From positions 1 to 57,091 of the forward strand of contig DIRE01000075.1 in assembly GCA_002426575.1 (NCBI GenBank): DNA of 57,091 bases, written 5' to 3'. The notes beneath the pieces were generated by a model. That model was given only the letters and a program-made list of their open reading frames with translations, had not been told where the DNA came from and made no database searches. The DNA is from Clostridiaceae bacterium UBA5444 (GTDB lineage: Bacteria; Bacillota; Clostridia; Clostridiales; Oxobacteraceae). Positions within the stretch are counted from its first letter, which is position 1; every line of letters starts with the position of its first letter. Shown here piece by piece: positions 35,260 to 44,114 of this stretch. Both the position numbers and the translations under genes were made by a program.

Positions 35260-36662
35260 AAAACAGACCCCCCCTCTTTATCGCATGGAAGCCATACGCA
35301 TACCTTTGTTCCAACGCCGACTTCACTTTCAATTTCAATCTTTCCATTATGAAGCTTTACTATTTCGTCGCTTATTGAAAGCCCCAAACCATTTTTGGAT
35401 TTGCTGCTTTTTCCTTTGTAAAATTTATCTTTAACATATGGAAGATCCTCAGACGGTATACCTGAGCCGTTATCTTCAACGCATATAATTATAAAGCCGT
35501 CTTTTTCCATAGCAGAAAATGCTATCTTCCCGTTTTCCGATGTAAATTTAAATGCATTGTCGAGCAGATTAATTAATACCTGCTTTATTCTATTTTCATC
35601 TCCAAATATATGTGGGAGATCATCTTCGCATTTTAGAGTAAAGGTTATATTTTCAACCTTTGCCCTTGGAGATAGTTGATTTGCTATATATACCATTACC
35701 TTTTCTATATCTACATCTGTTTTACTTAGAGAAATCTTGCCTGATACAAATTTGGAAAAGTCTAATAGCTCCTCAACCATAGATGTGAGCCTATCACTTT
35801 CTTTTTCGATTATATCAAGTCCGCTTCTTATTAGTTCTTTATCGTCTAGGTTGTCAGAGTTTAAAGTAACGGCCCATCCTTTTATAGATGTAAGAGGGGT
35901 TCTAAGCTCGTGGGATATGGATGATATGAATTCATTTTTAAGCTCATCTTTTTTAATAATCTCTTCAGCCATATAATTTAATGTGTCTGATAGCTTTCCT
36001 ATTTCATCATCATAGGTTTTTATGCTTTTAGCATTAAAATCTCCAGAAGCCATTTTTTCTGCAGCTGAAGTTACACTCTTTAATGGCCTTACAATGGTGT
36101 TTGAAAGGACTACACTCACTAGCCCAGATATGAATATAACCATGATCCCAACTAATATAAGAAGCATAGATATTTTAAATATAGCTTTGTTAGTATCCTG
36201 CAAAGATGCAATAAATCTAATAACGCCCACTATTTTATCATTAGATTTTAGAGGGTAGGATATGGCCATAACGTCATGATTATCGTATTCAACCTCTCCA
36301 ACCCATTTCCCCTTTTGACCTTGCATAGCCTTTTTAACATCAATAGTTTGTATATTTTTGGGAACTGAAACTCCTATAGAGTCCATAAGTATATTTCCGG
36401 ACAAGTCTATAATCTGAACCTGAGCAGTTGTCTGCTGCCAAAAAACATCAACATTATCAATAATATTATCCTCTAGAGATGATGATGAAAAATATCTTGA
36501 ATACAGTTCAGAAGAAAACATTATTTGATTAGTAATTATTTCATCCATACCAGTGTAGTAATATTGCTTTACAGCATTTATAAGTATTACTTCCAATATA
36601 AGTACAGTTATTACAATGACTAGCATAAAATTGCTAACAAGCCTTGCTCTTATGCTTTTCAT
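35256..36662 (-). CDS. Sensor histidine kinase
   Basis: 468 residues from ATG 36662, which follows GGTGGGGG; an in-frame GTG at 36674 is less likely. TM1 lies at about 5-28, then an extracytoplasmic sensor domain of about 130 residues, TM2 at about 160-180, a HAMP domain to about 235, HisKA with SSISHELRTPL, and an HATPase domain with NLLDNAFKF, DNGSGIP and GLGLSI. Transmits to the OmpR-type regulator encoded 24 bp upstream. The ligand is unknown; envelope location is suggested by the linked lipoprotein. Confidence 0.93.
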   Translation of the reverse strand: MKSIRARLVSNFMLVIVITVLILEVILINAVKQYYYTGMDEIITNQIMFSSELYSRYFSSSSLEDNIIDNVDVFWQQTTAQVQIIDLSGNILMDSIGVSVPKNIQTIDVKKAMQGQKGKWVGEVEYDNHDVMAISYPLKSNDKIVGVIRFIASLQDTNKAIFKISMLLILVGIMVIFISGLVSVVLSNTIVRPLKSVTSAAEKMASGDFNAKSIKTYDDEIGKLSDTLNYMAEEIIKKDELKNEFISSISHELRTPLTSIKGWAVTLNSDNLDDKELIRSGLDIIEKESDRLTSMVEELLDFSKFVSGKISLSKTDVDIEKVMVYIANQLSPRAKVENITFTLKCEDDLPHIFGDENRIKQVLINLLDNAFKFTSENGKIAFSAMEKDGFIIICVEDNGSGIPSEDLPYVKDKFYKGKSSKSKNGLGLSISDEIVKLHNGKIEIESEVGVGTKVCVWLPCDKEGGSVL

Positions 36663-36686
36663 AACTACCCCCACCCGATTAATTGT

Positions 36687-37388
36687 TTATAGATTTCTCC
36701 ATCTGTATCCTGTTCCCCATATGGTTTCAATAAAAAAAGGGTCGCTAGGATTATCTTCTATCTTGGCTCTTAAACGTCTTATATTTACATCAACTATTTT
36801 GGTATCCCCGATAAAGTCATAGCCCCATACTATATTTAAAATCTCATCTCTTTTAAATGCCCTGCCAGGATTTTTAATAAAAAGTTTTATAATCAAAAAT
36901 TCAGTAGGAGTAAGGTCAATATTTACATCATTCTTATATAGCTTTTGAGAATAAGAATCTATTCTAAAAGGACCATATTCTATTATCTTATAAGAATTTG
37001 TCTTTGGCGCTTCCATGCGCCTTAAAAGGGATTTTACTCTAAGAACAAGCTCCATTGGGTTAAAAGGTTTTATCATATAGTCATCTGCGCCATATTCAAG
37101 CCCCATTATTTTATCTATATCTTGTCCTTTTGCAGTAAGCATAATTATTCCTATTTTAGGGAACTCCTTTCTTAATATTTCACATACCTTATATCCATCT
37201 ATGCCTGGAAGCATTATATCAAGTATAACCACATCAATATTCTCAGATCTTGCAATCCTTATTCCTTCTTCACCTGATTCTGCTTCAGCCACATAAAAAT
37301 TATTCCTTTTTAAATTTATCTTTAGGAATCCTCTAATTGAACTTTCATCTTCTACAATAAGTATTTTAGGGATATTAAGATTTTTCAT
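36687..37388 (-). CDS. OmpR-family response regulator
   Basis: 233 residues. The receiver domain has an acidic pocket in VEDES, phospho-acceptor D57 in LDIMLPG and the lysine in MIKPF. The C-terminal winged helix contains LTPTEFLIIKLF and VNIRRLRAKIEDNP. Partner of the adjacent kinase. The closest named groups by eye are the ResD/PhoP/YycF branch, but I do not assign a specific name. Confidence 0.93.
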   Translation of the reverse strand: MKNLNIPKILIVEDESSIRGFLKINLKRNNFYVAEAESGEEGIRIARSENIDVVILDIMLPGIDGYKVCEILRKEFPKIGIIMLTAKGQDIDKIMGLEYGADDYMIKPFNPMELVLRVKSLLRRMEAPKTNSYKIIEYGPFRIDSYSQKLYKNDVNIDLTPTEFLIIKLFIKNPGRAFKRDEILNIVWGYDFIGDTKIVDVNIRRLRAKIEDNPSDPFFIETIWGTGYRWRNL

Positions 37389-37436
37389 GAATTATCACCT
37401 CAATATATAATTATAACAGGAATTTTATTGTTTAAG

Positions 37437-37556
37437 TAATAACTAATAGGTAAAAAGTAAGAGGTAATAGTTAATAGTTATGGGTAAAACTCTTCGAGTT
37501 TTTACAATTATACTTCTTCACTTTTACTTCTTACCTCTTACCTATTCCACAAATTC
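37437..37556. repeat. Long imperfect palindrome (about 115 bp)
   Basis: The left arm AATAGGTAAAAAGTAAGAGG (from 37445) pairs imperfectly with the right arm CCTCTTACCTATT region (to about 37556), and the centre is the near-perfect hairpin AAAACTCTTCGAGTTTT (37487-37503). It lies between the 3' end of the deacetylase gene and the 5' end of the response regulator gene, both on the minus strand. The TAAGAGGTAA-type composition is low-complexity and may be a dispersed repeat. Confidence 0.65.
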
Positions 37557-37600
37557 CTGTTTTAAATTATATAATCAGTGTACTTGCTATAAAATAATAT

Positions 37601-38647
37601 TTAAAGTGTTTTGAACTTATATCCTTGAGCTATTAAATAATCAAGTATTTTAGGTAAAGCCTTTACGGTCGTTCCCTTTGTGCCCGCATCATGCATTAGT
37701 AAAACAACATGATCTTTTCCTTTGGTTGTATCCTTAGCCTTTTGAATAAGTTTTTCCGATGAAATGTTATGACCTTCAGCATCCCCGTTTAATGCATTCC
37801 AATCCACATATTTATACCCTTCAGAGCTAAGCTTTGTTTTATATGGATCAAACTTTTTTCCAAAGGATCCTCCTGGGAATCTAATAACCTTGCTTACACA
37901 CTCTTTTCCTACTATATTTTCTATAGTTGAATCAGACTTTTTTATTTCCCCCATGAAGTTATTAACGTTAGCATATATATATTTATAATCATGGGTATAG
38001 GTATGATTGCCAATAACGTGGCCTTCCTTTACTATTCTTTTTAAAACATCAGGGTTTCTATCTGCAAAACTTCCAACTACAAAAAATGTTGCTTTTATAT
38101 TGTATTTTTTTAGTATATCAAGTACCTGAGGGGTTACACTTTTTGAGGGACCATCATCAAAGGTAAGATATACTGTTTTTTCTCCTTTTGCACTATATAT
38201 GGATTTTCCCAAATCAGCTGATTCGGCTGTTTGAGTTTTGTTTTGAGCTGCAGCAGTAGTTTTAGCGGTAGCTTGAGGTTTAGGCTTATCTTGGCTCTTA
38301 CTTTCAGTATTAGTGCTAGTATTAGCAGTAGTGCTTGCTTTAGTACCCGTATTGGTATTAGCATCATCTTTTGTATCATTATCTTTAGCAGTGCCATCTT
38401 CAGGTTTTAATTTTGGTTTTGGATTGCTGTTTATCTTTTTTATTTGTTCAATTTGTTTATCTATTTCATCCTTGCTTATTACATTACAATTCGTACTTAC
38501 AACAGGCTGGACTGCTTTGGCATAAATATTTGCAGTTATTTTTGCACCTACAATTGCAAGTAACACAAATAATGACAGGAAGATAGATATTTTAGCTGCC
38601 CTTCTCTTTTTCCTTTGTATATTTCTTTTTTTCCTGCTCTCCATCAT
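37601..38647 (-). CDS. Polysaccharide deacetylase (NodB domain), membrane-anchored
   Basis: 348 residues. A basic N terminus is followed by a TM anchor at about 19-36, a Thr/Lys/Asn/Ala-rich linker at about 75-145 that likely spans the wall, and a NodB domain at about 155-345. Metal-site and catalytic motifs are TFDDGPS (162-168), HTYTH and RFPGGSFG. Expected to deacetylate peptidoglycan N-acetyl sugars, which confers lysozyme resistance; chitin or xylan as substrate is less likely. Monocistronic, divergent from dacF. Confidence 0.9.
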   Translation of the reverse strand: MMESRKKRNIQRKKRRAAKISIFLSLFVLLAIVGAKITANIYAKAVQPVVSTNCNVISKDEIDKQIEQIKKINSNPKPKLKPEDGTAKDNDTKDDANTNTGTKASTTANTSTNTESKSQDKPKPQATAKTTAAAQNKTQTAESADLGKSIYSAKGEKTVYLTFDDGPSKSVTPQVLDILKKYNIKATFFVVGSFADRNPDVLKRIVKEGHVIGNHTYTHDYKYIYANVNNFMGEIKKSDSTIENIVGKECVSKVIRFPGGSFGKKFDPYKTKLSSEGYKYVDWNALNGDAEGHNISSEKLIQKAKDTTKGKDHVVLLMHDAGTKGTTVKALPKILDYLIAQGYKFKTL

Positions 38648-38818
38648 AATCCCCCCTTATGTAATAGAGGCAAGTAATTTTATATAAATAATTATTATAT
38701 TTTATCTCTTAATTATATAGTACCCAATTTTATATTAAGTTTGGTTACAAAATAATAAAAATAGATTACAAAATCATTACAGATACGCAATATTAAAATT
38801 TCTTCCTAAAATGCCCGC

Positions 38819-38847
38819 TTGAAAGTAGGCATAAATTAGGGTATATT
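38819..38847 (+). promoter_or_regulatory. Promoter of the D-Ala-D-Ala carboxypeptidase gene
   Basis: TTGAAA at 38819-38824 and TATATT at 38842-38847, spacing 17. The -35 overlaps a hairpin (38811-38832, ATGCC with GGCAT). A sporulation-sigma-type promoter was looked for and not convincingly found. Confidence 0.5.
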
Positions 38848-38885
38848 GGAATCTGTACAATATATTGAATTAGCGGGGTGTACTC

Positions 38886-40202
38886 ATGAAAAGATTGAAA
38901 AAGAAATACTTTATGGTATGGTTTATAATTTTAGCACTTGTTGCAAATATTTTCCCATATACTGCTTTTGCAGAAGACACCATAGATGTAAATGCAGAGG
39001 CAGCCATGATTATCGATGCAAAAAGCGGCAAGATACTCTATGAGAAAAACGCTGATAAGCTGCTTTATCCTTCTAGCATGACAAAGATGATGACAGAGTA
39101 TCTTACGCTAGAGGCAATAAAGGAAGGCAAGGTAAAGTGGGATCAAAAGATTTCTATAAGCGATTATGTATTTAAAGTATCCCATGATACAAGCCTATCT
39201 AATGTATATTTAAAAAAAGATACACAGTATACATTAAAAGAGCTTTATGAATCCATGGCAATTTATTCTGCAAATGGTTCCGCAATTGCAATCGCGGAGC
39301 TTATTGGAGGTTCTGAAAAAGATTTTGTAAAAATGATGAATGATAAGGCTAAGGAGCTAGGTTTAAAGGACTGCAAATTTGTAAATGCTACAGGCCTTAA
39401 TAACAGTGATTTAAAGGGTATGCATGCAGAGGGAACAGAAGAAAATGATGAGAACAGGATGTCTGCTCGTTCAGTTGCAACTCTTGCATATAGACTTATA
39501 AATGATTATCCAGAGGTGCTTGAAACATCAAGCGTACCTTACAAAAACTTCCGCGAAGGAATTCCTAAAGAGGAGATTCATATGTCTAACTGGAACTTTA
39601 TGCTTCCAGGTCTTATATTTGAGTATAAGGGTATGGATGGGCTTAAGACAGGCTATACTGAATTAGGGGGATATTCATTTACAGGCACAGCTAAAAAAGG
39701 AGACATGAGACTTATAACCGTTGTAATGAAATCTCCTTCAATTAACATTCGATTTAAAGAAACAAAAAAACTATTGGATTATGGATTTAGCCATTATGAA
39801 TTAAAGGAAATTTTACCTGCAGATTTTAAAATACAAGGACAGTCTGAAATACCTGTTACAAAAGGAAAGGCAAAAAAGGTTGAGGTTAAAACAAAAGAGC
39901 CTCTTACAATACTTATAAAAAAAGGAGAGGAAAAGCAGTACGAACCTTTTTATAAGCTAGATGAATCTATGATGAAAGATGGTAAAGTTTTAGCTCCTCT
40001 TACAGAAGGCCAGAGCGTGGGACATATGGCTTTAAAATATAAGGGATCAGAAAAGTATGGATACCTTACAAATGATGGTGAAAGCCGTGAGGAAGTTGAG
40101 TTAGTTACCACAAAGGAGGTAAAAAAGGCCAACTGGTTATCTTTATTTACGAGGGGTATAGGTGAAGGCATTTCGAAGCTATGGAAGAAGATATTCAAAT
40201 AA
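38886..40202 (+). CDS. dacF: D-alanyl-D-alanine carboxypeptidase (PBP5/DacF type)
   Basis: 438 residues. An N-terminal signal peptide ending about residue 29 (TAFAE) precedes a peptidase S11 domain with S64-x-x-K67 (SSMTK), SAN (SxN) and KTG motifs. A C-terminal PBP5-like beta domain is followed by an amphipathic Trp/Lys-rich tail (WKKIFK) that should bind the outer membrane leaflet. It trims the terminal D-Ala of peptidoglycan stem peptides. The name dacF rather than dacA is a best guess. Confidence 0.92.
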   Translation: MKRLKKKYFMVWFIILALVANIFPYTAFAEDTIDVNAEAAMIIDAKSGKILYEKNADKLLYPSSMTKMMTEYLTLEAIKEGKVKWDQKISISDYVFKVSHDTSLSNVYLKKDTQYTLKELYESMAIYSANGSAIAIAELIGGSEKDFVKMMNDKAKELGLKDCKFVNATGLNNSDLKGMHAEGTEENDENRMSARSVATLAYRLINDYPEVLETSSVPYKNFREGIPKEEIHMSNWNFMLPGLIFEYKGMDGLKTGYTELGGYSFTGTAKKGDMRLITVVMKSPSINIRFKETKKLLDYGFSHYELKEILPADFKIQGQSEIPVTKGKAKKVEVKTKEPLTILIKKGEEKQYEPFYKLDESMMKDGKVLAPLTEGQSVGHMALKYKGSEKYGYLTNDGESREEVELVTTKEVKKANWLSLFTRGIGEGISKLWKKIFK

Positions 40203-40265
40203 AAGTCCATATTTGTCTAATTTTATGATATAATAATGGTTATTATAGGGTAAGGAGATATTGCT

Positions 40266-40847
40266 ATGAATGTCAGTGATGTAACTAGTATATTGCCACT
40301 TTATTTTATGCAAAATATGAATATTTCTGATACAACTAAATCCGTAATTTTTGAGTCCCTGCTTAAATGCTTTATAAAGGATAACTCAACTAATTATTAT
40401 AAACAACCCATGGTGGACGAAGGTGGAAACAAAGAAAGCCAGTTTTCTGGTGATTTAATGTCTCAAATAGACAAAATATCTCAAAAGTATGATGTTGATA
40501 GTAATTTGGTAAAGTCTGTAATTAAGCAGGAATCTAACTTTAATCCAAATGCAGTGTCAAATGCAGGAGCCCAAGGCTTGATGCAGCTTATGCCAAGCAC
40601 AGCTTCTTCTCTTGGGGTTAATAACCCTTTTGATGCCCTTGAAAACGTGGATGGGGGTACAAGATACCTCAAAAAATTAATAGATGGATTCGATGGAAAT
40701 GTTGAACTTGCATTGTCAGCATACAATGGAGGAATAGGAAGGATGAATAGGCTTGGAGTAGATTCCAAAGATAAAATAAACAGGATGCCTTCCGAAACCC
40801 AAAGATATGTAGAAAAAGTAATGAACACTTACAAAAGAGGCTTTTAA
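40266..40847 (+). CDS. Lytic transglycosylase (SLT domain)
   Basis: 193 residues with a single C-terminal SLT domain. The catalytic glutamate is E89 in KQESNFNPN, and GAQGLMQLMPSTA and ALSAYNGG complete the family signature. The N-terminal 70 residues have no clear signal peptide, as in several Clostridium YjbJ-like enzymes. It is 63 bp downstream of dacF on the same strand with AAGGAGA upstream, so co-expression of two wall enzymes is plausible. Confidence 0.9.
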   Translation: MNVSDVTSILPLYFMQNMNISDTTKSVIFESLLKCFIKDNSTNYYKQPMVDEGGNKESQFSGDLMSQIDKISQKYDVDSNLVKSVIKQESNFNPNAVSNAGAQGLMQLMPSTASSLGVNNPFDALENVDGGTRYLKKLIDGFDGNVELALSAYNGGIGRMNRLGVDSKDKINRMPSETQRYVEKVMNTYKRGF

Positions 40848-40863
40848 TTAAGCCTCTTTTTTT
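40833..40863. terminator. Bidirectional terminator
   Basis: AAAAGAGGCTT at 40833-40843 pairs with AAGCCTCTTTT at 40850-40860, overlapping the end of the transglycosylase gene. T-run on the plus strand and A-rich flank for the convergent minus-strand gene. Confidence 0.85.
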
Positions 40864-41308
40864 AAATCTCTTTTCCGCATCCTTTACAAAACTTTGAATC
40901 TTCATCATTTAGGGTATTGCAGTACCTGCATTTAATCTTTATTATCTGTTTAGGGGATTCACCTTTTGGAAATTTATCAATTATCTCCACATTATCAAGT
41001 ACATCGTTAATCATTTTTCCTTTTGCTTCATTAAAAGGCTTAAGGTCTTCTCTTGCCTTTTCAGGGTCAAGAAGCATTCCAGAACCTGCAGCCCCATGGG
41101 CGCCTATATTAGTTACAACAGCACCAGCAATCATAAGTATCATTCCAATTACAGCATTTTCAAAAGGTGGTGGGCCATAAGAAAAGAAGGGATCATTCAC
41201 TGCATTTATAATAGAGAAAAACACTGAAAAGAATAATAAAAGGCCTAATATAATTATGCCAATACCAATATAAAATGTTGCTTTCCTTCCTTTTGATATT
41301 TTGCTCAT
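40862..41308 (-). CDS. Membrane protein with C-terminal zinc ribbon
   Basis: 148 residues. Two hydrophobic segments (about 13-35 and 50-70) are followed by a soluble stretch and a C-terminal double-CxxC zinc ribbon (CRYCNTLN...FCKGCGKEI). No enzymatic motif. Encoded 30 bp after lspA on the same strand, so probably one transcript. Function unknown. Confidence 0.75.
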   Translation of the reverse strand: MSKISKGRKATFYIGIGIIILGLLLFFSVFFSIINAVNDPFFSYGPPPFENAVIGMILMIAGAVVTNIGAHGAAGSGMLLDPEKAREDLKPFNEAKGKMINDVLDNVEIIDKFPKGESPKQIIKIKCRYCNTLNDEDSKFCKGCGKEI

Positions 41309-41338
41309 TTGAAAACCTTCCCTTATATAATATTAATA

Positions 41339-41803
41339 TTAATTTATATTATGTTTCTTGCCGTAGATAAATATAATATAGTAAAATAGGAATATGCTGC
41401 CAACTGTAACAAAGCAGTCAGCAACATTAAATATTGCAAAGTTAATAGCTCTAAAATCAAAAAAGTCTACAACATACCCATGTAAAACTCTATCGATTAA
41501 GTTTCCTATAGCTCCTCCAAGTATCATTGCAAGAGAGGTTTGAAACAGTCTTCCTTCACTTTTCATAGTAATCATATAGTATATTATTATTATAGCTGCT
41601 ACTATTGTTACCACAATAAAGAACAACCTCTTATCCTGAAAAATACTAAAGGCTGCTCCCGTATTTTCTACATATGTAAAATGAAACACTCCAGGGATTA
41701 GAGGAATTGTCCTCGAAGGTATAGCTTTTAAGTGCGTTACAGCTAAATATTTCGTTAATTGGTCAAGTATAATAGATATTAAAACAATTAAAAAGTTTAT
41801 CAT
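41339..41803 (-). CDS. lspA: Lipoprotein signal peptidase (signal peptidase II)
   Basis: 154-residue, four-TM aspartyl protease that removes lipoprotein signal peptides. VENTGAAF, GNLIDR and FNVADC contain the conserved Asn and the two catalytic aspartates. The frame is open to 41902, but ATG 41803 is preceded by AAGGAGG and yields the standard N-terminus MINFLIVL. Lipoproteins encoded nearby (33.7, 42.1 and 44.1 kb) are potential substrates. Confidence 0.95.
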   Translation of the reverse strand: MINFLIVLISIILDQLTKYLAVTHLKAIPSRTIPLIPGVFHFTYVENTGAAFSIFQDKRLFFIVVTIVAAIIIIYYMITMKSEGRLFQTSLAMILGGAIGNLIDRVLHGYVVDFFDFRAINFAIFNVADCFVTVGSIFLFYYIIFIYGKKHNIN

Positions 41804-41902
41804 AAAAGCCTCCTTATTTAACACTCTTAAAGGATATTTTAACATTTCTAATTTACTAAAACAACAAAACAATAATTGCGTGTATATAGAATATAAATTC
41901 AA

Positions 41903-41931
41903 TTGACAATAACAGTAAAAGTATATATAAT
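41903..41931 (+). promoter_or_regulatory. Consensus promoter of the first peptide-binding protein gene
   Basis: TTGACA at 41903-41908 and TATAAT at 41926-41931 with 17 nt spacing, a perfect sigma-A consensus. The leader of about 155 nt to ATG 42095 has no recognised riboswitch. Confidence 0.75.
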
Positions 41932-42094
41932 TTACATTAACAGATAATTACATAAAAGTAAATGCAAGGTACATACATAGAATTAAAAATCTATTCATAA
42001 GTTTTTATCCTTATATCAAAAAATGACTATTATTAGTTTTATTTCTATCTACCAAGAACAAAATTATAAAAAATAAATAAAGGAGGATCAATTA

Positions 42095-43756
42095 ATGAAA
42101 AGAAAGGTAAGTTTATTTGTTTGCTTTACTTTATTGCTTGCCACCTTTTTAATGGGTTGTGGCGACCAATCCACCGGAGCAGATGCTCAATTTCCCAATC
42201 GTGATGGTATGGAGGATACCCTTATAGTTGGAACTCACGAAACTAAGGGAGAGTTTATGCCTGCTTACTACAGTACAGTTTATGATGGTTATGTAAACAG
42301 CCTAATATTTGATGCATTACTAACAAATAATGATAAAGGAGAGCTAATACCAAGTGTTGCAAAGAAGTGGAAATTATCTGACGACAAGAAAACATATACA
42401 TTCAATTTAAGGGATGATATAAAGTTTACAGATGGGACACCTCTTACTGCAGAGGATGTTGAATTCACATATCTAACTATTGCAGATCCTAATTATGATG
42501 GGCGTTATGTTCCTAATGTTTCTGACGTTGAGGGATACAAAGAATATCATGAAGATAAAAATGGCAAGGTAAAAAACATATCAGGAATCAAAGTGATTGA
42601 TAAACATACAATCTCATTTACATTTAATGAAGCTATGGTAACAAATGTATACAACTGCCAAATGCCTATAATGCCAAAGCATTATTATGGCTTTGAAAAA
42701 GGCGATATACCAAAATTAAAGACCCTTATGCAAAAGCCTTTAGGATCAGGAAAATATATATTTGTAAAATATGCACCAAAGCAATATATTGAATTTAAGG
42801 CAAACCCTGATTATTTTGATGGAGCACCTAAAATTCCTAAATTAATAATGAAGTTTACTACTTCTGAAACTATGATGCAAGAATTAGAGAAAGGTACAAT
42901 AGATATTCAGCTTGCATTACCTCCAAATCCAGAAAACAAAGAGGTAATAGATAATGCTAAATTCCTTTCAATCTGTGACTTCCCTGGAAACAACTATGGT
43001 TATATGGGATTTAACTTAAGAGACCCAAGGCTTTCAGATAAAAATGTAAGAAAGGCATTAGTTTATGGTTTTGATCGTAAAGCATTTGCAGACCTTTATT
43101 ATAAAGGATATGCAGAGGTTTGCAATCAGCCAATATCCCAGGTGTCATGGGCTTACTCAAAAGATGCAGATAAGTATGAATACAATATTGACAAAGCAAA
43201 GAAGCTTTTAGATGATGCAGGTTGGAAAGAGGGAAGCGATGGAGTCAGAGAGAAAGATGGTCAAAAACTTTCATTTGTATGGGACACATATACAGATAGT
43301 AAATATGTTGAAACCCTTATTCCAATGCTTAAAGACAACTGGCAAAAGATAGGTGTTAAGGTTGAACCAAACCTTATGGACTTTAATGCTTTAACAGATA
43401 AAGTATATACACAGAGAAAATTTGATATGTATAACATGGCATGGTCATTAGTTCTTGACCCTGATGCATATGATCTATTCCACAGTGATGCAGATATCCC
43501 AGATGGGAACAACTCTGTAGGATTTAGAAATGAAGAAAATGATAAGCTAATAATTGAGGGAAGAAAGGAATTCGATACTGGAAAGAGAAAAAAGATAATG
43601 AAAAAATGGGCAAATTTAATAAATGATGAGCTGCCGTATATGTTCCTTACACAAAATATGAACTGGGATGTATATAGTAAACGTGTTAAAAACTTTAAAA
43701 CAAGTCCTTTTGTAGACTGGACTTATATAGTAGATAAGCTGGAATTGGCAAAGTAA
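42095..43756 (+). CDS. Oligopeptide/dipeptide ABC transporter substrate-binding lipoprotein (copy 1)
   Basis: 553 residues, SBP family 5. Signal peptide with lipobox LMGC (Cys22), then the family signature region WKLSDDKKTYTFNLRDDIKFTDGTPLTAEDV at about residues 88-118 (split here by position only). Binds peptides outside the membrane and delivers them to the permease encoded at 46.0-48.0 kb. AGGAGG precedes ATG 42095. It is nearly identical to the next gene, indicating a tandem duplication. Nickel or other ligands cannot be excluded, but dipeptide/oligopeptide is most likely. Confidence 0.92.
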   Translation: MKRKVSLFVCFTLLLATFLMGCGDQSTGADAQFPNRDGMEDTLIVGTHETKGEFMPAYYSTVYDGYVNSLIFDALLTNNDKGELIPSVAKKWKLSDDKKTYTFNLRDDIKFTDGTPLTAEDVEFTYLTIADPNYDGRYVPNVSDVEGYKEYHEDKNGKVKNISGIKVIDKHTISFTFNEAMVTNVYNCQMPIMPKHYYGFEKGDIPKLKTLMQKPLGSGKYIFVKYAPKQYIEFKANPDYFDGAPKIPKLIMKFTTSETMMQELEKGTIDIQLALPPNPENKEVIDNAKFLSICDFPGNNYGYMGFNLRDPRLSDKNVRKALVYGFDRKAFADLYYKGYAEVCNQPISQVSWAYSKDADKYEYNIDKAKKLLDDAGWKEGSDGVREKDGQKLSFVWDTYTDSKYVETLIPMLKDNWQKIGVKVEPNLMDFNALTDKVYTQRKFDMYNMAWSLVLDPDAYDLFHSDADIPDGNNSVGFRNEENDKLIIEGRKEFDTGKRKKIMKKWANLINDELPYMFLTQNMNWDVYSKRVKNFKTSPFVDWTYIVDKLELAK

Positions 43757-43775
43757 GTATATTTATTTAACTAAA

Positions 43776-43839
43776 CCAGTATCTATAAAAAATATATGCA
43801 TAGTTATGAATAGCTATACATTGCTTTTATAGATACTGG
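43776..43839 (+). terminator. Long hairpin after binding-protein copy 1
   Basis: CCAGTATCTATAAAA at 43776-43790 pairs perfectly with TTTTATAGATACTGG at 43825-43839; the loop holds a second stem (ATAGCTATT-like). There is no strong T-run, so it may terminate or stabilise the transcript of this highly expressed gene. Confidence 0.55.
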
Positions 43840-43949
43840 ATTTCTATTAGGTTTCCCCCTAAGCTAAACTACCGCATGAGACCCATTATTTACATTTCAA
43901 GGTACAATCTGCACAGTTTAGCACAGTATATGTAAATGAAAAAGTTGCC

Positions 43950-43961
43950 AGTTGTACAACT
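43950..43961. promoter_or_regulatory. Perfect 12-bp palindrome adjacent to a promoter
   Basis: AGTTGTACAACT at 43950-43961 ends 4 nt before the -35 box of the next promoter, an activator- or repressor-like position. The regulator is unknown. The rest of the 358-bp gap between the two binding-protein genes (43757-44114) holds only the hairpin and promoter listed here. Confidence 0.45.
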
Positions 43962-43965
43962 TGGA

Positions 43966-43995
43966 TTGACATTTGGTCGCCTACAGCTTTATAAT
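43966..43995 (+). promoter_or_regulatory. Consensus promoter of the second peptide-binding protein gene
   Basis: TTGACA at 43966-43971 and TATAAT at 43990-43995 with 18 nt spacing. Shows that copy 2 is not expressed only by read-through from copy 1. Confidence 0.7.
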
Positions 43996-44114
43996 TAAAA
44001 AGGAAATAAAGAAGGATGCTAGTACATGGCTTCTATTTAAAGAAATATACACTGTAATTAATGTTATTAATGTCTAAAATATAGACAAATCACAAAAATT
44101 GAGGGGGACTACCA

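Noticed and set aside
41804..41902. N-terminal extension of LspA
   Set aside because: The 33 extra residues precede the normal family start, which has AAGGAGG directly upstream.
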